Positions 44,209 to 54,261 of a DNA stretch of 64,000 nucleotides are shown piece after piece (position 1 is the first letter of the stretch; the number at the start of each line of letters is the position of its first letter). The DNA is from Leeuwenhoekiella polynyae (GTDB lineage: Bacteria; Bacteroidota; Bacteroidia; Flavobacteriales; Flavobacteriaceae), in assembly GCF_004104075.1 (NCBI RefSeq), contig NZ_QOVK01000011.1, positions 1 to 64,000 of the forward strand, given 5' to 3'. The notes beneath the pieces were generated by a model. That model saw nothing but the letters and a program-made list of their open reading frames with translations. It was not told the DNA's origin and did no database searches. A program made the position numbers and the translations under genes.

Positions 44209-47200
44209 ATGAAAGCTTTTGGTTTTATACTTCTTCAATTTGTGCTGGTTGCAGGATTCAGTCAGAGTCGTTCGTTTCGCAACTATCAGGTTGAAGACGG
44301 CCTGTCTCACAATTCGGTCATTAGCATGTTGCAAGATCATCGGGGTTTTATGTGGTTTGGTACTAAAGACGGTCTCAATCGTTTTGATGGCTATAATTAT
44401 AAAAGCTTTCAGCACATCCCGGGAGATTCCACCAGTCTGGGCAGTAATTTTATACGTTGTCTTTATGAAGTTGAAAACAAAATCTGGGTGGGTACAGATA
44501 CGGGGCTATTTACCTACGATGAGAAAACCGAAACTTTTAATCTTCTTTACCAAACTAAAGACCAGCCCATTCTGGATATTGAAAGCGATGCTCAGGGAAA
44601 CATCTGGTTTATTGCTTCGGGAAATCTGCACAGATACAACGTAAAATCTCAAACCGATGAAGTTTACGATCAGGCATATTTTGGACTGCTCACAACAAGT
44701 ACTGAAGGAACACTTTACGTAGCCACTCAGGATTCGATTTTCTATTACGTTCCCGAAACTAATTCTCTTCAAAAACTTCCAGTAAATGCTGGTGATGTAG
44801 AACCGGTAATAACAGAACTGGATGCGTCCCTTTCTCCCAAGCAACTCTATGTAGGGACTAAAGATCAGGGGGTTTTAGTATATTCCATTGCAAGCCGAAA
44901 GACAGAATCCTTATTTGAGAAAGATCAAAACCCTTTGTTTGTACGGGATTTTCTGCTTAAAAACACAGGCGAACTTTGGATTGCAAGTGAATCTGGTTTA
45001 TTCATTTACGACCTAAGAAATCAAACCTTTCAAAACCTGAAAAAAAATTACAACAATCCCTACTCGCTTTCAGACAATGCGATTTATGCTTTGGTCAAAG
45101 ATCAGGAAGGCGGCATATGGCTGGGCACGTATTTTGGCGGTGTCAATTATTACCCAAAACCTTATACTCCATTTAAAAGATACTTCCCCAGAGTGGGTGA
45201 AAATTCAATTAGTGGGAATGCGGTACGTGAAATTGAAGAAGACCGCTATGGCAATCTATGGATAGGCACTGAAGACGCCGGGCTCAACCGGTTTAACCCT
45301 GTATCTGGTAAATTTGAAAACTTTAAGCCTCAAAGTGACGGAGGTGACCTGGCACATTACAATATTCATGGTCTTTTACCCCGTGGTTCTCAATTGTGGA
45401 TAGGTACCTTTGAACACGGCCTAGATGTGATGGATATTCAAACAGGTAAGGTCATTAAACATTACGATTCGCGAACCGGTAAAGGGAATCTTCGCAGCGA
45501 TTTTGTAGTTTATATCTATGAAACAAAAAATTCAGATTTATACATCCTGACTTCTCAGGGCGTATATAAATATCTCTTCGCATCAGATTCTTTTGAACTG
45601 GTTGAAGAATTCCCAGAGATCTATCATTATACTTTTTTGTTGGAAGATCATCAGGGTATCTTGTGGGCAGGCACTTATTGGGATGGTCTTTATTATTACA
45701 ATCCGGCAACCAAGGAAAAGGGATTTTATAAATACGACCGTAACGACACTACAAGTATAAGTTCTAACGTAATCAACGGCATTTTTGAAGATTCCAGAAA
45801 CCGGTTATGGATTACTACTGAAAATGGCTTTAACCGATTAGAACGAGAACTTGGAAAATTTACCCGCATCACCAAAAGTGAAGGCCTGCCCGCTAATGTA
45901 ACCTATGCCCTGCTGGAAGATGATCAAATGCATCTTTGGATAAGTACTTCAAACGGATTGGTCGATTACAATCCTGAAAATGGTGAAACCAAAACCTTTA
46001 CCAAATCTAACGGTCTCCTGAGCGATCAGTTTAATTACAGTTCGTTTTTTAAAGATGATACGGGCGAAATGTATTTTGGCAGTGTAAACGGCTTAATCAG
46101 TTTTAATCCCTCAACCTTTACCCAAAACACGTATAAGGCACCTATTTACATTACAGATATTCAGATCAACAATGAAAAGGTAGCTGTTCATACCAAGGGA
46201 TCTCCACTCGAAAAATCTATTTCATTTACCCAAAAACTGGAGCTTTCCAGTGAGCAATCAACATTTAGCCTCGCATTTGCTTCCCTAAGTTATACTGCAC
46301 CCGAAATGACACAGTATTGGTATCAATTGGAAGGTCTGAATAAAAATTGGATCAGTCTGGGTAAAAACCACAAGGTAAGTTTTACCGAACTTCCGGCAGG
46401 TGAATATACCCTTAAAGCAAAAGCCCTAAACGGTGACGGGGTTTGGAGCACGAAAAACGCAGAATTACATCTGGAAGTTTTACCTCCCTTTTTTGCAAGC
46501 AACACAGCCTATGCACTCTACATACTTTCGCTACTTTTTCTCGTTTTCATACTTTTAAGGTACTACCACATTTATACTCGGGACAAAAATAATCAACGTA
46601 TTCAGCAGCTTGAAAATGCGAAGGAAAAAGAAATTTATCAGGCAAAGATTGAATTTTTTACCAATATAGCCCACGAGATCAGGACGCCGTTGACCCTAAT
46701 TAAAAGTCCGCTTGAAAAACTTTTAAAAAGCTCGTATAAGTCTCCTGAAATCCCTAAAAATCTTGGGATTATGGAAAAGAACACCTCCCGCCTGCTAAAT
46801 CTGGTCAATGAACTTCTCGATTTTAGGAAGACTGAAATGCAACACGTAAAGCTCAACTTCTTTACGGTGAACATTAACGAACTCCTGGAAGAAACTTATT
46901 TGCGCTTTAGTCCTTTAATACAGGAACGTGGTCTCAATTTCACCATAATCAAACCTGCAGAAGCAATAATTGCTCAGGTAGATGAAGAGGCCGTCAGGAA
47001 AATTTTGAGCAATCTGTATAGCAATGCAGTAAAATATTCCAATCACGAAGTAAGCCTTAAGCTGGAGCGTGATGAAACTCATTTTAAAATAAGTCTGACC
47101 AATGATGGTACACTAATCCCACCTCAGCTGCAAAAACGCATTTTTGAACCTTTCTACAGAGTGCCTGGCAAGACAAAAAATCTGGGAACCGGTATTGGGC

Positions 47201-48147
47201 TGTCCCTTGCCTATTCTCTAACCCAACTACATCAGGGAGATTTGCACTTTGAAAACCAAAACAATCTGAACTCTTTTATTTTACGCCTGCCTTTAAATCA
47301 ATCCGAAGCTTTAAAAACAGAGTTTAAACCGGCTCTAGTTCAAAATCAAACTGATTTTGAAACTAAAGCACCATTCAAAAAAAATACGCCCTGCCTTCTT
47401 ATTGTGGAAGACAATCTGGAGCTTTCTGATTTTATTTTCTCAGAATTATCGCAAAGCTATAATGTGATTGCTGTTGCAAATGGGATACAGGCGCTGGAAT
47501 ATCTGAATAAGCACACGATTCAACTTATATTGAGCGACATAATGATGCCCATGATGGATGGCATTGAACTCTGTAAAAAAATTAAAGAAAACCCCAAAAC
47601 AAAGCAAATTCCGGTGATTCTGCTCACCGCGAAAAGCGCCTTAAACGCTAAAATAGAAGGACTTGAGTCGGGTGCGGATGCCTATATTACAAAACCATTC
47701 TCGATGGATCATCTTTTGGTACAAATCTCAAACCTCCTTGAAAACCGGAAAACAATTTTAGATCATTATAGCAATAGTCCGCTAGCTCATCTAAAATCGC
47801 TTACACTCTCTGCTTCTGATCAGGATTTTATTTCCAAACTTGATAAAATCATTGAATCGCATATGAAAGATACAGACCTCAATGTAGAAACATTGGCGAA
47901 ATTAATGAATATGAGTCGTTCTACGCTCTATAGAAAGATAAAAGAGATATCTTCCAAAAGTCCAAATGAACTTATAAATACCAGCCGGCTTAAAAAGGCT
48001 GCATTTCTGTTAAAAACTACCGATAAAAAAATCTTCGAAGTTGCAGAGGAAATAGGTTACCGTTCTCAAACCAGTTTTGGTCGCAATTTTCAAAAACACT
48101 TTAAAATGTCGCCTTCAGAATTTTTAAATAGTAATGACCCTAATTAA
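44209..48147 (+). CDS. Hybrid two-component system regulator (HTCS) of the PUL
   Basis: 1312 aa from Met at 44209, which begins a clean signal peptide (AFGFILLQFVLVAGFSQS); an in-frame ATG 17 codons upstream is less likely. Domains: periplasmic Reg_prop beta-propeller repeats (about 20-660, recurring W.GT..GL motifs), Y_Y_Y domain, one TM helix (about 775-795), HisKA with FFTNIAHEIRTPLTLIKSPL, HATPase with GTGIGLSLAYSL, receiver with LILSDIMMPMMDGIELCKKI, and an AraC-type HTH (SRSTLYRKIKEISSKSPNEL). It senses an oligosaccharide in the periplasm and activates susC and the downstream genes. Confidence 0.94.
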   Translation: MKAFGFILLQFVLVAGFSQSRSFRNYQVEDGLSHNSVISMLQDHRGFMWFGTKDGLNRFDGYNYKSFQHIPGDSTSLGSNFIRCLYEVENKIWVGTDTGLFTYDEKTETFNLLYQTKDQPILDIESDAQGNIWFIASGNLHRYNVKSQTDEVYDQAYFGLLTTSTEGTLYVATQDSIFYYVPETNSLQKLPVNAGDVEPVITELDASLSPKQLYVGTKDQGVLVYSIASRKTESLFEKDQNPLFVRDFLLKNTGELWIASESGLFIYDLRNQTFQNLKKNYNNPYSLSDNAIYALVKDQEGGIWLGTYFGGVNYYPKPYTPFKRYFPRVGENSISGNAVREIEEDRYGNLWIGTEDAGLNRFNPVSGKFENFKPQSDGGDLAHYNIHGLLPRGSQLWIGTFEHGLDVMDIQTGKVIKHYDSRTGKGNLRSDFVVYIYETKNSDLYILTSQGVYKYLFASDSFELVEEFPEIYHYTFLLEDHQGILWAGTYWDGLYYYNPATKEKGFYKYDRNDTTSISSNVINGIFEDSRNRLWITTENGFNRLERELGKFTRITKSEGLPANVTYALLEDDQMHLWISTSNGLVDYNPENGETKTFTKSNGLLSDQFNYSSFFKDDTGEMYFGSVNGLISFNPSTFTQNTYKAPIYITDIQINNEKVAVHTKGSPLEKSISFTQKLELSSEQSTFSLAFASLSYTAPEMTQYWYQLEGLNKNWISLGKNHKVSFTELPAGEYTLKAKALNGDGVWSTKNAELHLEVLPPFFASNTAYALYILSLLFLVFILLRYYHIYTRDKNNQRIQQLENAKEKEIYQAKIEFFTNIAHEIRTPLTLIKSPLEKLLKSSYKSPEIPKNLGIMEKNTSRLLNLVNELLDFRKTEMQHVKLNFFTVNINELLEETYLRFSPLIQERGLNFTIIKPAEAIIAQVDEEAVRKILSNLYSNAVKYSNHEVSLKLERDETHFKISLTNDGTLIPPQLQKRIFEPFYRVPGKTKNLGTGIGLSLAYSLTQLHQGDLHFENQNNLNSFILRLPLNQSEALKTEFKPALVQNQTDFETKAPFKKNTPCLLIVEDNLELSDFIFSELSQSYNVIAVANGIQALEYLNKHTIQLILSDIMMPMMDGIELCKKIKENPKTKQIPVILLTAKSALNAKIEGLESGADAYITKPFSMDHLLVQISNLLENRKTILDHYSNSPLAHLKSLTLSASDQDFISKLDKIIESHMKDTDLNVETLAKLMNMSRSTLYRKIKEISSKSPNELINTSRLKKAAFLLKTTDKKIFEVAEEIGYRSQTSFGRNFQKHFKMSPSEFLNSNDPN

Positions 48148-48222
48148 GATTCCAAGATATTTACTTCGTTTCAGATTTATAAGAACATTTAATTATGTTA
48201 AAAATGTTAAAGTTTAAATATA

Positions 48223-48255
48223 GGTGTACGATTCGGTGAGTCATTAAAAATAGCA
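48223..48255 (+). repeat. Dispersed repeat, copy 2 (GGTGTACGATTCGGTGAGT)
   Basis: Partner of 35864-35897, 76 bp after the HTCS stop codon. Confidence 0.6.
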
Positions 48256-48262
48256 TTTTCTA

Positions 48263-48310
48263 AAAGCCTGAAAACACTGGCACTCCCAGATCAGTTCGAG
48301 TCCCGTCCAG
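48263..48310 (+). repeat. tRNA-3'-like dispersed repeat, copy 1
   Basis: AAAGCCTGAAAACACTGGCA and then CTCCCAGATCAGTTCGAGTC align with 53785-53831 (about four bases in five the same). The GTTCGAGTCCCG portion looks like a tRNA T-loop, but the flanking T-stem does not pair, so this is at best a tRNA relic. Confidence 0.45.
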
Positions 48311-48612
48311 ACCGCAAAAGCCTATTCCTAGGCCATGATAGCGTATGTAATAAGATTAATATCTAGAATGAAATTCACGCAAAACCGAATGAAAAGTGGG
48401 CAGGAATGCTCGGCTTATTTTTAAAGTTTGCAATGACGTTAAATCAGGAGTATAAGTCTATTTTAAAGGGACTTCATGTTGCTAATTTACAAAAGGCCTA
48501 AAACTAGAAAACCGCTCATCCCTAAGGTAGCTATCGGGACGGTTTAAATAAATGAGATTTTATAAGAATTAGGGGCTTGTGCAACGGTTATCGGTGTTAC
48601 CAAACGTATTTT

Positions 48613-48819
48613 TTAATTTATTTGTTTCATTATTTTGCACCTTAATTCAATCCAACTTTTAGTTTCTTTTTGAGGAAATACAACTCCTCCATTATAACCT
48701 CCTCCTTTTATTCCAATCCTACATTTTTCAGGAATATTTTTTCCGAATTCTTTTTCCGCAACTTGAAATAAGTCAACTCGATAGTCGCTTAGCAAATGAA
48801 ATGCTGCATATAAAACCAT
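48613..48819 (-). pseudogene. Short ORF, probable gene remnant
   Basis: 68 codons reading MVLYAAFHLLSDYRVDLFQV, AEKEFGKNIPEKCRIGIKGG and so on. The composition is protein-like, and the same frame continues upstream as LADENEDPR before a stop (TGA directly before the ATG), which suggests a longer ancestral gene with a nonsense change. Surrounding 48320-49154 holds no other gene. No function recognised. Confidence 0.4.
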
Positions 48820-49028
48820 TCAACGAGGATCTTCATTTTCATCCGCTAACTATTTGATCAGAGCGTGTTCTTCAAAAAGTAACCTTTAAGGCTTCACTCT
48901 GCTCGACATGCGAAACACTTTGATTACTGATCCCCAGCTCTTGAGTAAGAGTTTCTTATTTCATCCCGAGCAGCTCACGGGTGCGGGCGATCTTTCTCCC
49001 GATATGTGTTTTCTTTTCGATTGCCGGT

Positions 49029-49097
49029 ATTTAAAATTTAGAATTGAGGATAGCTTTTATAAAAAGAGTGACTTGAGAGCCTGACTATGCAAACTGC
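49029..49097. repeat. Dispersed intergenic repeat, copy 2
   Basis: Diverged copy of 14290-14357, in the non-coding stretch ahead of the KdpD-like gene. Confidence 0.5.
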
Positions 49098-49154
49098 TTA
49101 TTTTTTATAAAATCTTTATAGAATCTAAAGTAACTTCGTAGAAACAGGAATTTG

Positions 49155-50228
49155 ATGCCTTTAACAATCTATAAAAGATCGAATCCGTATTTGATAAGCG
49201 GCTTACTCATTGTCGCAGCAACGCTTATTTCTCAAGTATCAATTCACCATATTGGATATCAGGGAGTAGCTTTGATTTATTTGCTTGTGGTCTCGATAAG
49301 CGCTATGCTTTTTGATATTTGGCCGGTTTTAATTACAGCTTTAAGCAGTGCCGTATTGCTTAATTTCTGTTTTATTACACCACTTTACACCTTTAAAATA
49401 GTAAGTACCGAAGATGTACTGATGTTTTTTATGTATTTGATTTTGGCTTTGGTCAATGCCGTACTGACCTATAAAATCAGAGATTACAACAGTAAGAAAA
49501 GGGACGAAGAAGAAAAGACCAAGACCATAAACCTGTATAATATTCTCTTAAATTCACTTTCTCATGAGTTACGAACTCCTATCGCAACTATAATCGGTTC
49601 TATAGATACCATACAGGATCAAAAAGCCAAACTTTCTGAAACCCATAAACAGGAATTGTACGATGAGATTTCAATTGCAGGTTCGCGGTTAAACAGGCAG
49701 GTAGAAAACCTGTTGAATATGAGTCGACTGGAAGCTGGCATTTTAAAACCCTCTTTTGACTGGTTTGATGTCAATGAGCTAATTTTTAATGTGCTGAAAC
49801 AAAACCAGGAACAGGCCGCAAATCATCAGTTAGTATTTACGCCGCAGAAAAACCCGGATCTGGTCTGGACAGATGGCGGTTTTCTGGAAACCATTCTTCA
49901 AAATCTTGTTTACAATGCGTTACAGCATACTCCGAAGCAAACCACCATATTAATAGAAGCATGTCTTGAAGGTCAATCTTTAAAAATTAGTGTTTCCGAC
50001 AATGGGAATGGTTTTCCTAAAGCGAGTATTCCTGTTGCTTTTGATAAATTTTACAAGCTCAATAATCAGGCTACCGGTGGTACGGGATTAGGTCTTTCAA
50101 TTGCTAAAGGGTTTACCGAGGCTTTGGCGGGAACCATTTCCTTAGAAAATAAGAAAACAGGTGGCGCTCTTTTCAATGTATGTATTCCATCTAAAACGCT
50201 TGCTTTAAAAGATTTTGAACATGAATAA
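49155..50228 (+). CDS. KdpD-like sensor histidine kinase (C-terminal form)
   Basis: 357 aa from the ATG at 49155 (a TTG one codon earlier is in frame). Four transmembrane helices of the DUF4118/KdpD type (about 13-105), then HisKA with ILLNSLSHELRTPIATIIGS (His at about 140) and HATPase with SDNGNGFP and GTGLGLSIAKGF. It lacks the N-terminal KdpD/Usp sensor half of E. coli KdpD. Overlaps the response-regulator gene by 8 bp. Potassium transporter genes downstream suggest that K+ or osmotic state is sensed. Confidence 0.9.
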   Translation: MPLTIYKRSNPYLISGLLIVAATLISQVSIHHIGYQGVALIYLLVVSISAMLFDIWPVLITALSSAVLLNFCFITPLYTFKIVSTEDVLMFFMYLILALVNAVLTYKIRDYNSKKRDEEEKTKTINLYNILLNSLSHELRTPIATIIGSIDTIQDQKAKLSETHKQELYDEISIAGSRLNRQVENLLNMSRLEAGILKPSFDWFDVNELIFNVLKQNQEQAANHQLVFTPQKNPDLVWTDGGFLETILQNLVYNALQHTPKQTTILIEACLEGQSLKISVSDNGNGFPKASIPVAFDKFYKLNNQATGGTGLGLSIAKGFTEALAGTISLENKKTGGALFNVCIPSKTLALKDFEHE

Positions 50229-50898
50229 AGCGGAGATTCTCATTATTGATGATGAGCCCCAAATACAGAAATTGCTTCAGATCAATCTGGAAAGCAATGA
50301 CTATAAAGTAGTGCAGGCGCGTACTGCTAAAGAAGGAATTTTAATGGCGGCTAACCATCCTCCAGATCTCATTATTCTAGATATAGGACTACCCGATAAG
50401 AGCGGGCACGAGGTTTTAAGCGAACTCCGACACTGGTACGCCAAGCCTGTAATCATTCTTTCTGTACTGGATAATGAAAAAGATATCGTGTCTGCCTTAG
50501 ATACCGGTGCTACAGATTATTTGACCAAACCCTTTAGAACAGGCGAACTCCTCGCCCGCATTAGAGCTGCAATACGCAGAAGCCAGACCGCAGTTAACGC
50601 ATCTGTAGTTACTGCAAACGAACTGGAAATTGATCTGGTAGCGCGTATTGTAAAACGCAATAACGAGATTGTAAAACTCACGGCTACCGAATATAACTTA
50701 CTGGCTCTTTTTGCTAAAAATGAAAGTAAAGTACTTACCCATCAATACATCTTAAAAGAAGTTTGGGGCTATGGCTACCAGACCGAAACGCAATACCTAA
50801 GAGTATTTGTAGGGTCACTTCGGAAGAAAATAGAAGAAAACCCAAACAATCCCCAACACCTCATTACCGAGAGTGGCGTAGGCTACCGTTTTCAATAG
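50221..50898 (+). CDS. KdpE-like OmpR-family response regulator
   Basis: 225 aa from ATG at 50221. Receiver domain with ILIIDDEPQIQKLL, LIILDIGLPDKSG (phospho-Asp at about 52) and TDYLTKPF, then a winged-helix output domain with LTATEYNLLALFAKNESKVL and the C-terminal LRKKIEENPNNPQHLITESG. It matches KdpE in layout. Likely controls the trkHA genes that follow and perhaps kdp genes elsewhere. Confidence 0.92.
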   Translation: MNKAEILIIDDEPQIQKLLQINLESNDYKVVQARTAKEGILMAANHPPDLIILDIGLPDKSGHEVLSELRHWYAKPVIILSVLDNEKDIVSALDTGATDYLTKPFRTGELLARIRAAIRRSQTAVNASVVTANELEIDLVARIVKRNNEIVKLTATEYNLLALFAKNESKVLTHQYILKEVWGYGYQTETQYLRVFVGSLRKKIEENPNNPQHLITESGVGYRFQ

Positions 50899-51101
50899 TC
50901 TTTATAAAATCTTTATACCAGCTACCACTTCTTTGATTTAATACATATTCTTTTCGCCTCAACTTTGTATTGTCTAAGAAGCTAAGGTTTTTAAGGGAGT
51001 TGAAGACTGTATAGATGTTCATTACAGTTTACTCCTCAAACCCGACTTCTTAATTAAGGGTAGGACACACAGTTTCAACCCTTTTTTAAAAATTCAGTAG
51101 G

Positions 51102-51398
51102 ATGGAACAATCAAAGGCAAAGCTGTTTGTCGCTATTTTATTTCAAATGCGAAAGGTGAGCAATTTAACCAACTCCACACTCACCATTCAAGGAGTTGAT
51201 TCAGAATTGAACAGGTTGATGGGAGAAGTCCTTGCAAGCGAGGAAGAACTTGATTTTTCGGGTAAACTTGTTCCCCTTCAAAAGTATGTGACGACTACCC
51301 GGCAAAACCTGAAGGTTTTTGAAGAACTCAACACCCTACTCCTTCAACTTCAAATGCTTCTACAACAATTTGGCACTAACCTGAATCCACATGTATAA
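51102..51398 (+). CDS. Small helical protein coupled to trkH
   Basis: 98 aa, mostly amphipathic helix, no signal or membrane segment: MEQSKAKLFVAILFQMRKVS ... LNTLLLQLQMLLQQFGTNL. No family recognised. Its end overlaps the trkH start by 8 bp, so it is cotranslated with the transporter and might regulate it. A 203-bp gap separates it from the response regulator. Confidence 0.65.
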   Translation: MEQSKAKLFVAILFQMRKVSNLTNSTLTIQGVDSELNRLMGEVLASEEELDFSGKLVPLQKYVTTTRQNLKVFEELNTLLLQLQMLLQQFGTNLNPHV

Positions 51399-52953
51399 GA
51401 CAATTATCAAACAAATCTCGAGCCTTCTGATTATTCTTGGAGGTGTTATGCTTGTCCCATGTCTGGTAGCTATCCTTTACAAAGAATGGTACTCCTTATT
51501 AGGGTTTGCCACTTCGGGAATTTTAACTTCCGGTCTGGGATATGTTGTGTATAAGCTCCTGAGTAAGGCGCAAGAACCTAAATACCAGCAGTCGCTTATT
51601 ATCGCGGCGCTGGGTTGGCTAAGCATTATCATTATGGGTGCGATACCCTATTTTGTGATTGCACACATCACCCCTCTTGAAGTTATGACTGAATTTATAC
51701 CTGCAGGAGCTTCGTATTCCGAGTCGAGTATTCTCAATTTTAAAAACATCCTGCACTGTATTTTTGAAAGCACCAGCGCTTTTACCACTACCGGATTAAC
51801 AATGGCATATCACGAGCCTTCGGTAGGTAAAGCCATCCTTTTTTACCGATGCTTTTCACAATGGGTGGGCGGTGCCGGTTTTATTGTAATGGCTTTGGCT
51901 GTGTTTAAACACATTCCCGGGCAGTCTGCTATTTTGCTCTATGGGTCTGAAGCCAGCGGAACCAAGCTAAAAACAAACGTAATCGAGACGGCACGCTCTA
52001 TATGGAAGGTCTATTTCATCATTACGATACTCATGTTTTTTTATATTGCCATTGGGACCTATTTTATTTTGCCCGATTATCCGTTAGCTGAAAATCTTTT
52101 TGATGCCATCAATCATGCCATGGCCGGGCAATCTACCGGCGGGTTCAGTACGCTTGATGACAGTATAGCGGGTTATCATTCTCAGCAAATGGAAATGCTC
52201 TTTTTACTTCCGATGTTACTGGGCGGACTTTCTATTCCTTTTCTATACCGCTTTATTATTCTGAAAAAATTCAGTGAAGTCTGGAACGATATTCAAACAC
52301 GGGCGATACTAATCGCTTCCGTAGTTGGCGGTATTGTATTGTCGTTGTTACTGATGCAGTCCGGTACCGTTCTGGAACCTTTTAGAGAAGGTATTTTTCA
52401 ATTCATTAGCGCACTGTCTACAACCGGATGGCAAACTTCAGCAATAGGTGACTGGAGTGATCTTTCAATCCTCTTTATCGTTGCTGCGGCAATGCTTATA
52501 GGAGGTTCTGCGGGAGGAACTGTGGGAGGTATTAAAATCATTAGGGCTTTGTTATTACAAAAAGGGCTACGCTGGCACATCAACAAGATTTTTCTTTCTG
52601 AAAATACCATTAAGAGCGTCAAATTCAACAACCGCTATATGATGCCTGCGGAAATGAATGAAGAATTAGCCCGGTCCGGAATATTTACGTTAATCTATTT
52701 GCTGTTCGTTTTTGCTTCAACCATGCTTACCGTGTACTACATGAGTGATGATTTTTCACTGGCTGATGCCCTATTTGAAGCGGCATCTGCACAGGGAACG
52801 GTAGGTCTTTCTTCCGGGATATCAGACCCTTCAATGTCGCCGATTTTAGAGACGGTATACATCCTGCAAATGTGGGCCGGCCGAATTGAAATTATACCGG
52901 TGCTGGTGCTGGTACGCTTATTCTTTTACGGAACCAAAGCACGAAAACTATAA
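51391..52953 (+). CDS. trkH: TrkH-type potassium uptake channel subunit
   Basis: 520-aa polytopic protein of the TrkH/KtrB family. Pore-loop motifs are visible, including [24 protein letters not shown] and [11 protein letters not shown], plus [15 protein letters not shown] before the cytoplasmic loop and [13 protein letters not shown] for the fourth repeat. It moves K+ across the inner membrane with the TrkA regulator encoded 22 bp downstream. Confidence 0.94.
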   Translation: MYKTIIKQISSLLIILGGVMLVPCLVAILYKEWYSLLGFATSGILTSGLGYVVYKLLSKAQEPKYQQSLIIAALGWLSIIIMGAIPYFVIAHITPLEVMTEFIPAGASYSESSILNFKNILHCIFESTSAFTTTGLTMAYHEPSVGKAILFYRCFSQWVGGAGFIVMALAVFKHIPGQSAILLYGSEASGTKLKTNVIETARSIWKVYFIITILMFFYIAIGTYFILPDYPLAENLFDAINHAMAGQSTGGFSTLDDSIAGYHSQQMEMLFLLPMLLGGLSIPFLYRFIILKKFSEVWNDIQTRAILIASVVGGIVLSLLLMQSGTVLEPFREGIFQFISALSTTGWQTSAIGDWSDLSILFIVAAAMLIGGSAGGTVGGIKIIRALLLQKGLRWHINKIFLSENTIKSVKFNNRYMMPAEMNEELARSGIFTLIYLLFVFASTMLTVYYMSDDFSLADALFEAASAQGTVGLSSGISDPSMSPILETVYILQMWAGRIEIIPVLVLVRLFFYGTKARKL

Positions 52954-52975
52954 TCTTAATCTTAAAAATACTGTT

Positions 52976-53653
52976 ATGCATATTATCATCGTAGGTTCTG
53001 GCAGAACCGGAAAACACATTATTGAAGCCGCCCTAAATGACCGTCAGGATGTTTATGTAATTGAAAAAGATAAAGAAGCCGCCAACTGGGTAGCTACTAA
53101 TTTTGACTGTGTGGTTATTCACGGAGATGCCACACGGTGCGAAATACTAAAAGAAGCTAAGGCTGAACAAGCAGATGCGATTATTGTAACGACTCACGAT
53201 GATGCCGTAAATGCACTGGTTATACTTCTTGCAAAAGATATGGGGATTAAACGCCTGGTGAGCTCTGTTAACAATGACGATCTTTTGCCGGTTTTTGAAC
53301 AGCTTGGTATTGACACCGTTGAGAGTCCGCATCGTTTAAATGGAAGGTATTTGTACAGAGCGGTACAAGGACCTAATGTAAAAGAATTTCTGGATTTAGG
53401 AGATGGCTTTGAACTCTTGGAAATTATCGTTGAGCATCAGTCTTCCATAGCAAACAAATTAATCAAAGACCTCAATAAAGAGAAAATCTTACCGGCAGAT
53501 ACCCTGATTAACCTGATTAAAAGAAATAATCAAATCATTATTCCGGAAGGGGATACCCGCATTTTTGTGAATGATATAGTAGTGGTTTTATCACGCAAAA
53601 ATCAAATCTCTTCGATATCAAAGGTGTTTGGAGCAGCCATTCATTCAAAATAG
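52976..53653 (+). CDS. trkA: TrkA-type NAD-binding potassium uptake regulator
   Basis: 225 aa from the ATG at 52976; a longer frame into trkH exists but the Rossmann motif starts directly at this Met ([15 protein letters not shown]). RCK_N domain at about 1-120 with acidic VIEKDKEAA ending beta-2, then an RCK_C domain (about 140-222). About half the length of E. coli TrkA, as usual for single-RCK forms. It gates TrkH according to NAD(H) or nucleotide state. Confidence 0.94.
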   Translation: MHIIIVGSGRTGKHIIEAALNDRQDVYVIEKDKEAANWVATNFDCVVIHGDATRCEILKEAKAEQADAIIVTTHDDAVNALVILLAKDMGIKRLVSSVNNDDLLPVFEQLGIDTVESPHRLNGRYLYRAVQGPNVKEFLDLGDGFELLEIIVEHQSSIANKLIKDLNKEKILPADTLINLIKRNNQIIIPEGDTRIFVNDIVVVLSRKNQISSISKVFGAAIHSK

Positions 53654-53784
53654 ACAACTTCATACTCCCTAAAATGACTCAGGAATTTCAGATTTATTAT
53701 TACCTCACAAGTTTAATCTCTATAAATCAATAAGATATTTATTAATGAAAGAAAATAATTACATACGTTTTGATGTTTATACTT

Positions 53785-53831
53785 AAAGCCTGAAAATACG
53801 GGTGTTCCCAGATTGGTTCAAATCCCGCCCA
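53785..53831 (+). repeat. tRNA-3'-like dispersed repeat, copy 2
   Basis: AAAGCCTGAAAATACGGGTG followed by TTCCCAGATTGGTTCAAATC resembles 48263-48310. Again the T-loop-like GGTTCAAATCCCG has no pairing stem. Like the first copy it lies after a plus-strand gene, in the non-coding stretch 53654-54261. Confidence 0.45.
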
Positions 53832-53965
53832 GAAAGAAAGATTTTTTTCGAGCTGATAAAAATAAGCTTTCTGAAAGGATTTCGACAAGCTCAATCTGAC
53901 ACGAGAATACTTTTATATACTTATGATTTTCAATCGCAGCTTATTTTACAGCGGTTTTAACGCGT

Positions 53966-54000
53966 AAAAAGGCTCTTCCAGAAATTGAGAGGCTTTTTTT
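53966..54000 (+). terminator. Probable terminator
   Basis: AAAAAGGCTCT and AGAGGCTTTTT pair with one mismatch around a 12-nt loop and are followed by a run of nine T. It lies 310 bp after trkA, so it may end a longer transcript. No gene is seen between trkA and here. Confidence 0.55.
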
Positions 54001-54261
54001 TTGGTGTTTCGATAGCTTTTCTTGATAATCTTATCTCAGTGTTTCAAGGCACTCTCAATACCGGTTTAAGCCCAGGTCAGGTAATGTATACTTACCCGAA
54101 GACAAACGTAAGTCTTCAATAGCTTTCTTTATTTTAGTTAGTAAATTCCCTAAATAAGAAATCGCTTTTTTAAATAACTCAACATATCATTTGTTGAATC
54201 ACAAAATGTGGAGGAGAAATCCCCGCACATATTAAGAAGTCAAAACAGCTGGAAAAGAAAC

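Noticed and set aside
48263-48310. tRNA gene
   Set aside because: Only a T-loop-like word is present; the T-stem, anticodon arm and acceptor stem do not form. Same for 53785-53831.
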